Source: Alteraurantiacibacter aquimixticola (GTDB taxonomy: Bacteria; Pseudomonadota; Alphaproteobacteria; Sphingomonadales; Sphingomonadaceae). From it: a DNA stretch of 64,000 nt. Position numbers and translations under genes: made by a program. The stretch is from contig NZ_SSHH01000001.1 of NCBI RefSeq assembly GCF_004965515.1, positions 871,280 through 935,279 of the forward strand, read 5' to 3'. A model generated the notes under the pieces. That model was given only the letters and a program-made list of their open reading frames with translations, did no database searches and was not told where the DNA came from. Below, piece by piece: positions 29,285 to 39,599 of this stretch; position 1 is the first letter of the stretch, and each line of letters opens with the position of its first letter.

Positions 29285-30010
29285 TCATGCAGCAACTTCC
29301 TCGATGATCGCCTTCTTGCTCTTCGATTTGGCTTTCTCGTCGATCAGCTTTTTCAGCGCTTCGACATAGCGATCCTCGAATTCTGCGGCATCGAAGAGTG
29401 CGCTGCGCTGCTTGATCAGTGTGGTGGCGAGATCGAGTAACTCCTTCTTCGGCTTGGCGTCGTCGATATCGGCGAAGAAGAACTGGCCTTTGCGAACCTC
29501 GTCCGCATAGCGGAGTGTTTCGAGCAGTAGTCCTTTGCCGCAGGGCTTGATCGCGACCAGCTTTTCCACCCCGCGAACCGAAAGCTCGCCAAGCGCCACC
29601 TTTTTCGACCGGCGCAACGCCTCGCGCAGCACGACAAACGCTTCATCCGCCAGCTCGTCTTGCGGAGCGACGTAAGAAGGCTTTTCGAAATAGAGCGGAT
29701 CGATCTCGCAGGTATCGACGAACTGGACGAGTTCCAGCGTGCGCTTGCTCTCGATTTTGACTGCCTCGATCTCCTTGTTCTCGAGCAGGACGTAATTGCC
29801 CTTCGATATTTCTTAGCCCTTGATGATGTCGTCGCGGTCGACCGGTCCTATGCCGGGAACGACCTTCTCGTAGGAGATGCGTTTTCCGCTCGGTTCATGG
29901 ATCTGGTTGAAGCTGATCCGGGCGCCCGACTTGGTCGCCGAATAGATTTCGACAGGGATGCTCACCAGTGCCAGCCTGATCTGTCCCTGCCAATATGCGC
30001 GCGCTGCCAT
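29285..30010 (-). pseudogene. ku: Ku-family DNA end-binding protein gene with internal stop
   Basis: Bacterial Ku binds double-strand breaks and works with LigD in end joining. The frame begins at ATG 30010 (AAGGAG seven bases before) with AARAYWQGQIRLALVSIPVEIY, the standard Ku start. It is broken by TAA at 29813-29815, after DDIIKG, where a tyrosine codon is expected in the common string GYEISKG. The same frame then continues without a shift to 29285, through KGNYVLLENKE, RGVEKLVAIKPCGKGLLLETL and a lysine-rich tail. Total length is about 241 codons. One base change would restore it, so recent inactivation or a sequencing error are both possible. No ligD is in the window. Confidence 0.85.
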
Positions 30011-30085
30011 TCTTCTCGCTCCTTCAGGAAGAAAAAGCCGGAGGGGCATGATTGTTTCCGCCGCGAAGACGAGCGGGCGGATTTG

Positions 30086-30118
30086 AAAAGGGGCAAGGCG
30101 CGCATTGCACCTTGCCCC
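30086..30118 (-). terminator. Terminator of the catalase gene
   Basis: A perfect 9-bp stem (GGGGCAAGG with CCTTGCCCC, 11-nt loop) is followed on the minus strand by TTTTC. It lies about 50 bp after the catalase stop. Confidence 0.75.
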
Positions 30119-30166
30119 GATTCCAGATTTTACGCGCTGTCGCGCAGGGAAGGCCGCAGTTGGACC

Positions 30167-32263
30167 TTAGTCCTTCTTCACTGCTTCCCGGTCCCAGTGG
30201 CGCAGCTTCCTGCAGGTCTTGATGAAGCCTTGCGCCGCGTCGCCGCCGCCGGAGACATTGACGAACCCGTCATCCATCCGGTCAGCGACGCCTGCGCCTT
30301 CGAGCAAGGGCATGACTTCGGGCACGTAGGCGATGAATTTGGCATGGGCGAAGGCGTCGTTGACGAAGTCGATGCTCGGCTTGTCCTTGGCGAAGTTCTT
30401 CGCCGCATCCTCGCCCATGACGATTGCCACGGCATCATAGACGACCGAGGGGCCACCATCGATCTTCTCGTCGGCTTCGAGCATCTTGCCATCGGACAGT
30501 TTAGCGCCGGCGACATGCGGGGCGATGATCTCGGTGACGGACCCTTCGTCCTTCGCCGCCTTGATCAGCGCACGCACAATCTTCGCATCTCCTCCCTCGG
30601 CGATGTAGATGCCGAGCTTGCGGCCCTTGAAGCTTTTCGGGCTGTTCTTGAGGATCGACAGGGCCGGGCTTTCCGGCAGGTCGGTGATCGGCTTGCGCGC
30701 CACCGGCACCTTTTCCGGCAGCTTTTCGAGGCCGATCCCGTCAGCGACCTCCTTGGCGAGATCGTCGTCGATATGGCGAAGATGGCCGATCATGCGCTCG
30801 CGAATATCCATCCGCTCAACCTTGCTCAGTTCGAAAGTCAGCGCATTGGCCATATGCGTCTGTTCGACCGGCGTTTGCGAGATGTAGAACTGCCGCGCCT
30901 GGCTGTAATGGTCGGCGAAGGTCTCGCTGCGCACGCGGATCTTCGGACTTTCGACTGGCGCTTCGTAGCTGGTAAAGCCGCGCATCGGGCAGGCACGCGG
31001 ACCGCGAGGCTCGCGATTGTCGTCCATCGGACCGTCCCAGCTATTGGGCTCGTAATTCGCACGGCCCTTGGGATTGGACATCGCCATGTGTCCGTCCTGC
31101 TGGAAATGCCGCACTGGACATTTGGGCGCATTGATCGGGATATGGGTGAAGTTGGGACTGCCGAGCCGCTTCAGCTGCGTATCGAGATAGGAGAAGTTGC
31201 GGCCCTGCAGTAGCGGGTCCTCGGTGAAATCGATGCCCGGCACGATGTTCTGCGTGCAGAAGGCGACCTGTTCGGTCTCGGCAAAGAAATTGTCGACATT
31301 GGCATCGAGGGTGAGCGTGCCGATAATCTCCACCGGTACCTGCTCCTCTGGCACGATCTTGGTCGCATCGAGCACGTCGAATTCGAACTCGTCGGCGAAC
31401 TTCTCGTCGAAAACCTGGATGCCGAGGTCCCATTGGGGATAGTCGCCCATCTCGATCGCATCCCACATGTCGCGGCGATGGAAGTCCGGGTCGGCGCCGT
31501 TGATCTTCAACGCCTCGTTCCAGACCACCGACTGCACGCCCAGCTTTGGCTTCCAGTGGAACTTCACGAAATGCGCCTCTCCCTTTTCGTTGACGAGGCG
31601 GAAGGTGTGGACGCCGAAGCCTTCCATGAAGCGGAAGGAGCGCGGAATGGTGCGGTCCGACATGATCCACATGATCATGTTCATCGATTCTGGGGTCAGC
31701 GAGACGAAGTCCCAGAAATTGTCATGGGCGGTCTGCGCCTGCGGGAAGCCGCGATCGGGCGCGGGCTTGGCGGCATGGATCAGGTCGGGAAACTTGATCG
31801 CATCCTGGATGAAGAAGACCGGGATGTTGTTTCCGACGAGGTCCCAATTGCCTTCCTTGGTGTAAAACTTCGTCGCGAAGCCGCGCACGTCGCGTGCCAG
31901 GTCGGGAGAACCCTTATTGCCTGCTACGGTCGAGAAACGGGTGAAGGTGGGCGTCTTCACACCTTCCTCGTTAAAGATGGCTGCGCTCGAATATTCGGGG
32001 ATCGCCCGCGTCAGTTCGAAATGGCCATGCACGCCATATCCGCGTGCATGGACCACGCGTTCGGGAATGCGTTCGTGGTCGAAATGGAAGATCTTCTCGC
32101 GCGCGATATGATCTTCCAGGAGGCTCGGGCCGCGTGCCCCTGCCTTCAGCCAGTTCTGGTCATCGGCCATCGGCACTCCCTGTGCCGTGGTCATCACGTC
32201 GTCATCGCGTGTGGGTTTCTGGTGGTTGGCTCCGCCGTCGGACAGTTCGAAGTTCTTGGTCAC
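30167..32263 (-). CDS. katE: Large-subunit catalase (HPII/KatE type)
   Basis: This is a 698-residue heme catalase that decomposes hydrogen peroxide. The catalytic histidine is H72 in [11 protein letters not shown]. The distal asparagine is in [19 protein letters not shown], and the heme-ligand tyrosine in NFSYLDTQL. Residues from about 550 form the extra flavodoxin-like domain of large clade 2 catalases ([25 protein letters not shown]). The start is GTG at 32263 with AAGGAG eight bases upstream. A terminator follows. It lies within the repeat-bounded accessory block. Confidence 0.96.
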   Translation of the reverse strand: MTKNFELSDGGANHQKPTRDDDVMTTAQGVPMADDQNWLKAGARGPSLLEDHIAREKIFHFDHERIPERVVHARGYGVHGHFELTRAIPEYSSAAIFNEEGVKTPTFTRFSTVAGNKGSPDLARDVRGFATKFYTKEGNWDLVGNNIPVFFIQDAIKFPDLIHAAKPAPDRGFPQAQTAHDNFWDFVSLTPESMNMIMWIMSDRTIPRSFRFMEGFGVHTFRLVNEKGEAHFVKFHWKPKLGVQSVVWNEALKINGADPDFHRRDMWDAIEMGDYPQWDLGIQVFDEKFADEFEFDVLDATKIVPEEQVPVEIIGTLTLDANVDNFFAETEQVAFCTQNIVPGIDFTEDPLLQGRNFSYLDTQLKRLGSPNFTHIPINAPKCPVRHFQQDGHMAMSNPKGRANYEPNSWDGPMDDNREPRGPRACPMRGFTSYEAPVESPKIRVRSETFADHYSQARQFYISQTPVEQTHMANALTFELSKVERMDIRERMIGHLRHIDDDLAKEVADGIGLEKLPEKVPVARKPITDLPESPALSILKNSPKSFKGRKLGIYIAEGGDAKIVRALIKAAKDEGSVTEIIAPHVAGAKLSDGKMLEADEKIDGGPSVVYDAVAIVMGEDAAKNFAKDKPSIDFVNDAFAHAKFIAYVPEVMPLLEGAGVADRMDDGFVNVSGGGDAAQGFIKTCRKLRHWDREAVKKD

Positions 32264-32446
32264 TGTGCAATCTCCTTAACCATGAGGCTGGAATGCGGCA
32301 GTGGCGCTTAGGTTTCGGCGGAGCTGATCAGTGGACCGAAAAGTGCGATGGAAGCTTGCGCGGTTTCACGAGCCTTCTTTTCGGGATAGTTTTCCCCGTG
32401 GGCAAGACCCCTCAGGCTGGTTCGATTTGCGCTGGAAAAAGCCCCT

Positions 32447-34987
32447 TTAAAAAAAACTTCGAATGGCCGTCAAAAGGCTCGCCTTCGCATATGGCTTGGT
32501 TACCACGGGCGTGTCGGGAAAGTCCGTGAGCAAGGCCGAGGCATCGCCATAGCCGGTCGCAAAGGCGAAGGGCGTGCCAAGACTTTTCAGGCGCTCCGCA
32601 ACAGGCAGGCTGTTCTGAGTGCCCAGGTTGAGGTCGAGCACTGCGAAATCCGGTGCCACCTCATCGATGAGGCGCAGGCCCTCGTCCACATTCGATGCGA
32701 CGACGACTTCCGATGCGCCCAGTTCGCGAAGCAGCTTCTCACCGTCGAGGGCGATGATCATGTTGTCCTCTACAAGCAGGGCCTTGCCAGCGATCCGCGG
32801 CTCACTTGCGGAGACGGTAGGAGCTGCGTCCGGGGTGATCTTCCCGCCTTCGATATACTCGAACCTCTCGATATGGCGAGAAGGGATGACGAAGCGCGCA
32901 GTCAGGCCGGTGAGCGGATAGTTCACCTCCGCCTGCCCGCCCAGTTCGAAGGGTATGGACCGATCGATCACCGTCGATCCGAAACCGCGCCGAAGAGGCG
33001 GCTTCACCGGTGGTCCATTGCGTTCTTCCCAAAGGATGGTCAGCGCATCGTCCGCCTCCCGGGACAAGGTGATCGCAACGGTTCCGCTACTGTCGCTGAG
33101 TGCGCCATACTTCGCCGAATTGGTCGTGAGCTCATGAATCACCAACGCCAGGGTCGAAAACGCCTCGGGCTTGATGATCGCCTCGATGCCGTTGAAGTGA
33201 ACCCGCTCACCCTTGTCGGCAAGATAGGCCTCGACCTCGGTCTTCACGAGTTCGCGAAGGGAGGACGCGGCCCAGGACTCTTTCGTGATCTGGTCATGCG
33301 CACGGGCGAGGGCATGAATGCGATCGCTTACGGTCTTTGTGAAATCGGCAACCGATGTCGTCTCGGAACGACTCTGGTCGACCAGCCCCCGAATTAGGTT
33401 GAGAATGTTGCGCACGCGGTGGTTGAGTTCCGCGATGAGCAGTTCCTGCCGTTCCTGCGCCCGCGTGCGGTCGGTATTCGCCGCATCCGACATGCGCAGC
33501 ACGACTTCGAGGAGCGTAACGCGGATTGCGTCCGCGACCTGCAATTCGCTGGCGGTCCATTCGGCGCAATGGCCGCTCACCGTTTCCTTCCACGCTTCGA
33601 AGCTCTTGCGCGGGGTAAGCCGGACACCGTTGGGGCCAAGTTCCACCGGCTTTTCGGGATTTCCCGCCCACTTCACCGTCTTGGCGACCTCCCGGCGGAA
33701 CAGCACGATATAGTCGCGCGGCGTGCGGGAAACGGGCAGGGCCAGCAGGCCCGCGCCCCGCTCGATGTAATCCTCGGCAGGCGGGAAGACCTTGTGAAGG
33801 CTATCGGTGGCGAAGACCCGGCTGGTGGCGGTGGTGTTGAGGAACTTTACCAGCTGGAGGAACTCCTCCTTGGTGGGCGCCACACCGATCGACTGGAAGT
33901 TGCCGTTGATCCACCCGGCGGCACCATCGAACGGGATGAGTTCGGACAGCCCCTCGACCACCAGGCCGAAATCCCGCGAGATATTCGAATCCTCTGCCAA
34001 TTGGCGCATCAGCCGGTCATGAAGATCGCGGGCCACTTCCGCGTCCTTCCTCCCACGCTCTGATTCAGCCTGGCCCAGTACGAAGCTGAACATCTGTCCG
34101 AACAGGTCGCACGCCGAGCGAATGCTGTAATCGAGAACGCGCGGCTCATAGTGATGGCAGGCGAACAGGCCCCACAAACGTCCCTGGTGGAGGATGCTGA
34201 TCGACATCGAAGCCTTCACGCCCATGTTTCTCAAGTATTCGAGGTGGATCGGGGAAACCGCGCGCAAGGTGCTGAGCGACAGGTCGAGCGGGACTTTCTC
34301 CGAATTCGTCTCGGGAATTATCGGGGAGACCTCGTCATCGACATCGCTGATAATGCGAATGAGCGACCGCTTGTAGAGCTCTCGCGCCTGACGGGGGATG
34401 TCGGTTGCCGGGTAACGAAGACCCAGGAAGGAATCGACGTGGTGCGCCGCAGCTTCCGCGATGACCTCGCCGGTATCGTCCGGGCCGAAGCGATAGACCA
34501 TCACGCGATCGAACCCGCACAGGGCACGCAGAAAACGGGTGGCCGTGTGGCAAATCTCCTCGACCTCACCCCCTGCATTTAGGCGTTCGATCATCCCGCG
34601 AACCGACGAAAGGTGATCCTTTTCCAGCTCCGTGTCGGACGCTGGCTCTACTTCGAGGACGATCGCCGCTCCGGAAATGTGAATGGCGACATTGAACTTG
34701 CGGTCATCGCCTTCGATCAGCTCAAGCCCATAGAGGCGCTCGATCGCATCGTCCGTGTAGAGCGTCTGCAGCCGGCCGCGAATGGCGTGCAACCCGTCGG
34801 GGGCGATCCTGTCGCGCAAGGGCTGGCCGATCAGCTGTTCGGCCGGGAGCCCAAGATGGTCTTCCACATTGCGTGAGGCGTGCAGGACTATCCAGTCGGA
34901 CGACACCGCGAGGAGGCATCCGAAACTCTGGACATGGCCGAGGAGATGGATCGGCTCGCGGTCGCAATTGGACAAGTCAACATTCAT
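32447..34987 (-). CDS. bphP: Bacteriophytochrome with HWE-type histidine kinase and receiver domain
   Basis: The 846-residue red/far-red photoreceptor has PAS (1-110), GAF (about 130-300), PHY (about 310-490), kinase and receiver (about 730-846) domains in that order. C8 is the likely biliverdin attachment site, followed by IHLLGHVQSFG. The GAF domain has RYPATDIPRQARELY. The phospho-acceptor region ELNHRVRNILNLIRGL marks an HWE/HisKA_2 kinase. The receiver keeps its aspartate in AVLDLNLG. The start overlaps the heme oxygenase stop by 4 nt. The final residues read into an AAAAAA tract. The output target is unknown. Confidence 0.95.
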   Translation of the reverse strand: MNVDLSNCDREPIHLLGHVQSFGCLLAVSSDWIVLHASRNVEDHLGLPAEQLIGQPLRDRIAPDGLHAIRGRLQTLYTDDAIERLYGLELIEGDDRKFNVAIHISGAAIVLEVEPASDTELEKDHLSSVRGMIERLNAGGEVEEICHTATRFLRALCGFDRVMVYRFGPDDTGEVIAEAAAHHVDSFLGLRYPATDIPRQARELYKRSLIRIISDVDDEVSPIIPETNSEKVPLDLSLSTLRAVSPIHLEYLRNMGVKASMSISILHQGRLWGLFACHHYEPRVLDYSIRSACDLFGQMFSFVLGQAESERGRKDAEVARDLHDRLMRQLAEDSNISRDFGLVVEGLSELIPFDGAAGWINGNFQSIGVAPTKEEFLQLVKFLNTTATSRVFATDSLHKVFPPAEDYIERGAGLLALPVSRTPRDYIVLFRREVAKTVKWAGNPEKPVELGPNGVRLTPRKSFEAWKETVSGHCAEWTASELQVADAIRVTLLEVVLRMSDAANTDRTRAQERQELLIAELNHRVRNILNLIRGLVDQSRSETTSVADFTKTVSDRIHALARAHDQITKESWAASSLRELVKTEVEAYLADKGERVHFNGIEAIIKPEAFSTLALVIHELTTNSAKYGALSDSSGTVAITLSREADDALTILWEERNGPPVKPPLRRGFGSTVIDRSIPFELGGQAEVNYPLTGLTARFVIPSRHIERFEYIEGGKITPDAAPTVSASEPRIAGKALLVEDNMIIALDGEKLLRELGASEVVVASNVDEGLRLIDEVAPDFAVLDLNLGTQNSLPVAERLKSLGTPFAFATGYGDASALLTDFPDTPVVTKPYAKASLLTAIRSFF

Positions 34988-35538
34988 AACGTTGCGGAAA
35001 CCCCTCCGTGTCGTGCCGCGATGTTCGCCTCTTCAAGGAAAACGCCGAAAGCGGCCTGCGCGCCTTCAACGATCTCGTTCGCTTCCCGCTCACAATCGAT
35101 GTCGCCGAGCATTTGCTGGAGAACTTTCCAGTGCTGCTGCGACCCTCCGTCGTTGAAATAGGCTTCTGCTCCCGAGTCCCAATCCGTCGGTGCCGCCTTC
35201 AGCCTTTTGCGAAGTATTTCGGCCCCGAGCCGAGAACCGAGAATGACATAAGCTGCAGCCAGAGGATGGACAGGAGATGCGATCTCTACCTCGGCCTCAT
35301 CCTCCGACACGCCAAGAACTGCGCGAGACTTTTCGGCGAGTTCCTGTAGCCGCTGGATCTCGTGCGAGAACAGCGGGTGGCTGACGAGGCTAGGCAGCAG
35401 CCGGCCAATGGCATTCCGATGCGCGGCCAGCGTATGGGCCATGCCCGAACGCTCAGTGAGATCAAGCAGATCGAAAGCCTCTTCGACCTCCCGATGAGAT
35501 ATCGAAGTCTCTCGACGCAGGCGGCCTCGCACGTTCAC
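34984..35538 (-). CDS. bphO: Heme oxygenase (biliverdin-forming)
   Basis: It cleaves heme to biliverdin, the chromophore of the adjacent phytochrome. The 184-residue form starts at GTG 35538 and reads NVRGRLRRETSISHREVE, with H15 as the probable heme ligand. The distal helix glycines appear in YVILGSRLGAEIL. An upstream TTG at 35619 would add 27 unconserved residues and is less likely; no start has a clear ribosome site. ATGA overlap with bphP supports a two-gene operon. Confidence 0.88.
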   Translation of the reverse strand: MNVRGRLRRETSISHREVEEAFDLLDLTERSGMAHTLAAHRNAIGRLLPSLVSHPLFSHEIQRLQELAEKSRAVLGVSEDEAEVEIASPVHPLAAAYVILGSRLGAEILRKRLKAAPTDWDSGAEAYFNDGGSQQHWKVLQQMLGDIDCEREANEIVEGAQAAFGVFLEEANIAARHGGVSATL

Positions 35539-35619
35539 ACTGTTTGACCGATGACTTGCAGAATCCAAAAAACCGTCATGTCCGCATTTTATTGTTTGTG
35601 ATCCGGAGCGCAAACCCAA

Positions 35620-35651
35620 AACACGGAAAAATATAGTGATTTTTCAGTGTT
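35620..35651. repeat. Inverted repeat upstream of bphO
   Basis: Arms AACACGGAAAAAT and ATTTTTCAGTGTT match at 12 of 13 positions around a 6-nt centre. It lies between divergent bphO and paoA-like genes. It could be an operator or a transcript hairpin. The rest of 35539-35819 shows nothing recognisable. Confidence 0.7.
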
Positions 35652-35819
35652 CGACCATCTGCTCGGCCCTGTTCCTAACAGGTCTATCTCCTTCTTGCGA
35701 TTCATTGTGGGGTGATTGATCGCAAAAGGACCTGCTCCCTCCAGCATCCACTTTGACTGGAAGATGCTTTGGAAACCAAATCGGCCGGTCCGGCATTCAT
35801 GCAGGGAACAGGAGTTCCC

Positions 35820-36323
35820 ATGGCAATCACGATCAACGGACAAGAACACGATCTGTCGGGCGACCCGCGGACCACTCTGCTGGACTATCTGCGCGACGAT
35901 CTTCGCCTCACCGGCACGAAGAAAGGATGCGATCACGGGCAATGCGGCGCCTGCACCGTGCTGGTCAACGGAATGCGCATCAACAGCTGTCTGACGCTGG
36001 CGGTCATGCATGATGGTGACAGCATCACTACGATCGAGGGGCTGGGCTCGCTGGGAAGCCCCTCCACCCTGCAAAAAGCCTTCGTCGAACATGACGGCTA
36101 TCAGTGCGGCTTCTGCACGCCGGGGCAGATATGCTCGGCGACCGCGATGATGGCGGAGATCAGGGCCGGATGGCCCAGCGATGCGAGCGAGGAGCTTGAG
36201 GGGCCCATTGGCGCTACGTCTGAGGAAATCCGCGAACGGATGAGCGGCAATCTCTGCCGCTGCGGCGCCTATGCCAACATTCTCGCCGCCATCGGCGAAG
36301 TGGCGGAGGAGGAGCTGTCATGA
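35820..36323 (+). CDS. paoA: Molybdenum hydroxylase, 2Fe-2S subunit
   Basis: This is the small subunit of an aldehyde/xanthine dehydrogenase-type enzyme that passes electrons from the Mo site to FAD. The 167-residue product has the plant-type cluster (C37, C42, C45, C57 in GCDHGQCGACT...C) and the helical cluster (YQCGFCTPGQ and NLCRCGAY). The ATG at 35820 has AGGAG upstream; starts at 35769 or 35799 are possible, but no Tat signal is seen in any of them. Close to the PaoA/YagT group, but the substrate is unknown. It is ATGA-coupled to the FAD subunit gene. Confidence 0.88.
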   Translation: MAITINGQEHDLSGDPRTTLLDYLRDDLRLTGTKKGCDHGQCGACTVLVNGMRINSCLTLAVMHDGDSITTIEGLGSLGSPSTLQKAFVEHDGYQCGFCTPGQICSATAMMAEIRAGWPSDASEELEGPIGATSEEIRERMSGNLCRCGAYANILAAIGEVAEEELS

Positions 36324-37306
36324 GGCCGTTCGAATATACGCGCGCCGACAGGCTGGAACATGCCGCGCAGCTTTCTGAGGCGCAGGAGGCGATGGCGATC
36401 GCAGGGGGCACCAATCTCCTCGACCTGATGAAGCTGCAGGTTGAGACGCCCGCGAACCTGGTCGACATCAATCCTCTCGGCATGGGCCGGATCGAGGACA
36501 CGGATGATAGCGGCCTGCGCATCGGCGCGCTTGCCACCAACACGGCGACCGCTGTCCACCAGCGGGTGCGGGCGGATTACCCGGTACTGTCGCGGGCCAT
36601 CCTTGCCGGTGCGACGCAGCAGTTGCGCAACAAGGCAACCACCGGCGGAAACCTCTGCCAGCGGACACGGTGCTATTACTTCACCAATATCGACCATCCC
36701 TGCAACAAGCGCGAGCCGGGTTCCGGCTGCGGCGCGATCGACGGCATCGCACGCCTGCATGCCGTGCTGGGAACCAGCCCACAATGTATCGCGACCTATC
36801 CCGGCGACATGGCCGTGGCCATGGCCGCACTCGACGCGAAAGTAGAGATCGCGAACGCTGAGGGAGCGAGCCGGACAGTACCCGTCCGCGAATTCCATCG
36901 CCTTCCGGGCGATACCCCATGGCGCGACAATGTGCTGGAGGATGGCGAGATCATCACGGCAGTGACGCTCCCCGCTCCGGTCGGCGGGACCCAAATCTAG
37001 CGCAAGGTTCGCGAGCGTTCGTCCTATGCGTTCGCGCTGGTCTCGGTGGCGGCGGTAGTAGCGATGGATGGCGAACGCATCGCACGTGCCGACCTGGCCT
37101 TTGGGGGGCTGGCGCACAAGCCATGGCATGATCCGCGCATTTCGGAGCTCCTGGTGGGGCAGGAGCCGGATGCGGCTCTGTTCGACAAGGCGGCCGATAT
37201 CCTGCTCGAAGGCGCGCAGGGCTACGGCGAGAACGATTTCAAGATACCGCTGGCGCGGCGCACGCTTGCCGCTGTCCTCGCCCAGGCGACGGGAGTGGAA
37301 CCATGA
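36320..37306 (+). pseudogene. paoB: Molybdenum hydroxylase FAD subunit gene with internal stop
   Basis: The frame starts MRPFEYTRADRL and has the FAD-binding AGGTNLLDLMK, TQQLRNKATTGGNLCQRTRC and CNKREPGSGCGAIDG segments typical of YagS/PaoB. A TAG at 36998-37000, after VGGTQI, interrupts it. The same frame then continues RKVRERSSYAFALVSVAAVV to the stop at 37306, which is the normal C-terminal domain. Homologues usually have tyrosine or a similar residue at the stop site. A single base change would restore about 328 codons. As it stands the enzyme would lack the end of its flavin subunit. Confidence 0.85.
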
Positions 37307-39495
37307 CCGCCCATCTCAAACAGGATAAGCCGGATACGAGGAATCTGCTCGACAAGATGCGGCAGGGAGTGATCGGCAAGCCGCTATCGCGCCCCGACGG
37401 TCCGGCCAAGGTTTCTGGAACCGCGCCATACACGGCCGACCATGCGGTCGAGAACTGCCTTGAAGGCGTGCTCGTCACCGCGACGATTGTCAGGGGCGAG
37501 GTCGCCGACATCGATGCCCAATCCGTGCTGACCATGCCCGGCGTCGTGGCGGTGATCGATGACGAACGACTGACCGCAAGGGCAGCGCAGGGCGGGGCAG
37601 ATGAAGCTCCCGAGCAACCGGCCCGCAAGGTGGGCTATTTCGGGCAGCCGATCGCGCTCGTAGTTGCGGAAAGCTTTGAAGAAGCGCGCGATGCGGCAAA
37701 GCAGCTGAAGGTGGATTATCGCGCCGATGATCTGTCGGACATTCCGCTCGATCCCGTGCAGACCGACCCCGAGCCGCAAGATGACGGAACGAGGCAGGGC
37801 GACCTGGCCCACGCAATGACAAGCGCGGCCCACAGCGTTGACCTCACCTATCGGACTGAAGGTCATGCATCGGCTGCGATGGAGCCTCACGCCGCGATCG
37901 CAGAATGGGATGGCAAGCGCCTGACCGTCCATGCTTCGCTGCAGATGCTCAACCACAATATCATCGAACTTGCGGATGCACTCGATGTGAAGGAAGAGGA
38001 TATCAGGCTGATCTCCCGCTATGTCGGCGGCGGCTTCGGGTCGAAGCTCGGCATCAGCGAGGAAACGGTTGCCGCTTGCGTGGCAGCGATGGAATTGGGT
38101 CGCCCGGTGCGGGTGGTGATGAGCCGCCAGCAGGTGTTCCAATGCATCATGCGACGGTCAGAGACCAAACAGCGCCTGCGCTTGGCAGCCGATGGGGATG
38201 GCAAGCTGATCGGCTTCGGGCATGAAGCGCGCGTCTCCAACCTGCCGGGAGAGGATTTTGCCGAACCCGTGCTGCAGTCGAGCGAGTTCCTCTACGCGGC
38301 GGAAAACCGCCTGCTCCAGCTGGAGGTTGCGCGCATACACCGCATGACTGCCGGTTCTGTCCGGGCGCCGGGCGAGGCCGTCGGCATGCCCGCGCTCGAG
38401 GCGGCGATGGATGTCCTCGCCGAGAAGGCGGGGATCGACCCCGTCGAACTTCGCCTGCGCAACATTCCGGACAAACATCCCAGCGAAGGCCTGCCGTTTT
38501 CCTCCCACAAACTCGCCGAGTGCCTGAAACAGGGCGCCGAGGCTTTTGGATGGGACAGTGGTCCTCGCAAACCGCGCCAGCGTCGCGAGGGCGAGTGGTG
38601 GATCGGGACCGGCATGGCAAGCGCCGCGCGGGTGCATAATATCGAAGAGGCCAAGGCTCGAGTCACGCTGAAAGCGGACGGCACGGCGCTGGTCGAAACG
38701 GACATGACGGATATCGGTACCGGGACTTATTCCATCCTCGGGCAGATCGCGGGGGAAATGCTCGGGCTGCCGGTGGAGAAGGTCTTGGTCGAACTCGGCG
38801 ACACCCGCTTGCCGCGCGGCTCCGGATCGGGCGGCAGCTGGGGAGCCGCCTCGGTTGGATCGGCGGTATTCGTCGCCTGCAACAGGCTTCGCGAGAGATT
38901 GGCCGGGAAGGTCGGGATCGCTGCCGACGATCTCGTCCTGAAAGACGGAACTGCCGGTAACGACCTCCGTCTCACCGACCTGCTTGATGGGGAGGATCTT
39001 TGCGAGGAGGGGCATTACGAACCGGGCGAAATCGAGGACGACTATACTGCGGCGGGGTTCGGTGCATTCTTCGCACAGGTGCGCGTCAACCGTTTCACCG
39101 GCGAGACGAGAGTCGACAGGATGCTGGGAGCGTTCGGGTTCGGCCGCGTGCTGAACGAGAAGACGGCACGCTCGCAATGTCTTGGCGGCATTACATGGAG
39201 CATTGGCGCCGCGCTGACCGAGTCCCTGCTGTTCGATCCGGTCGACGGCCACCTGGTGAACTGCGACCTCGCCGAATACCATGTGCCCGTCCACCGCGAC
39301 ATTCCCGATGTCGAGGTCATCATGGTCGAAGAACGGGATCCGGCCGCAAGCCCGATCCAGGCCAAGGGCATCGGCGAACTTGGCATGTGCGGCGGGGCAG
39401 GGGCAATTGCCAATGCGATCTACGATGCCTGTGGAGCGCGCCTATTCGAGTTTCCTATGACGCCTGACCGGGTTTTGAGTGCATTGCCGGAATAG
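37303..39495 (+). CDS. paoC: Molybdenum hydroxylase, molybdopterin-binding subunit
   Basis: The 730-residue catalytic subunit has the xanthine/aldehyde dehydrogenase signatures SRPDGPAKVSGTAPYTAD near residue 29, YVGGGFGSKLG in the Mo-co region, and the catalytic glutamate in KGIGELGMCGG near the end. It completes a three-gene hydroxylase with the 2Fe-2S and FAD subunits, overlapping the latter by 4 nt. No XdhC/PaoD-type cofactor insertion gene follows, so maturation would need one elsewhere. The substrate is not predictable. The second repeat copy begins about 100 bp downstream. Confidence 0.92.
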   Translation: MTAHLKQDKPDTRNLLDKMRQGVIGKPLSRPDGPAKVSGTAPYTADHAVENCLEGVLVTATIVRGEVADIDAQSVLTMPGVVAVIDDERLTARAAQGGADEAPEQPARKVGYFGQPIALVVAESFEEARDAAKQLKVDYRADDLSDIPLDPVQTDPEPQDDGTRQGDLAHAMTSAAHSVDLTYRTEGHASAAMEPHAAIAEWDGKRLTVHASLQMLNHNIIELADALDVKEEDIRLISRYVGGGFGSKLGISEETVAACVAAMELGRPVRVVMSRQQVFQCIMRRSETKQRLRLAADGDGKLIGFGHEARVSNLPGEDFAEPVLQSSEFLYAAENRLLQLEVARIHRMTAGSVRAPGEAVGMPALEAAMDVLAEKAGIDPVELRLRNIPDKHPSEGLPFSSHKLAECLKQGAEAFGWDSGPRKPRQRREGEWWIGTGMASAARVHNIEEAKARVTLKADGTALVETDMTDIGTGTYSILGQIAGEMLGLPVEKVLVELGDTRLPRGSGSGGSWGAASVGSAVFVACNRLRERLAGKVGIAADDLVLKDGTAGNDLRLTDLLDGEDLCEEGHYEPGEIEDDYTAAGFGAFFAQVRVNRFTGETRVDRMLGAFGFGRVLNEKTARSQCLGGITWSIGAALTESLLFDPVDGHLVNCDLAEYHVPVHRDIPDVEVIMVEERDPAASPIQAKGIGELGMCGGAGAIANAIYDACGARLFEFPMTPDRVLSALPE

Positions 39496-39599
39496 CTCCA
39501 CCGAGGAACGTGAGCTGTTGCTGCAGTAGGGCATCCCTTCGCTGGACTTTGAAATAAGATGGGCGATCCCCTCTTTCTACCAAAGGGTCAGGCCGAAAT

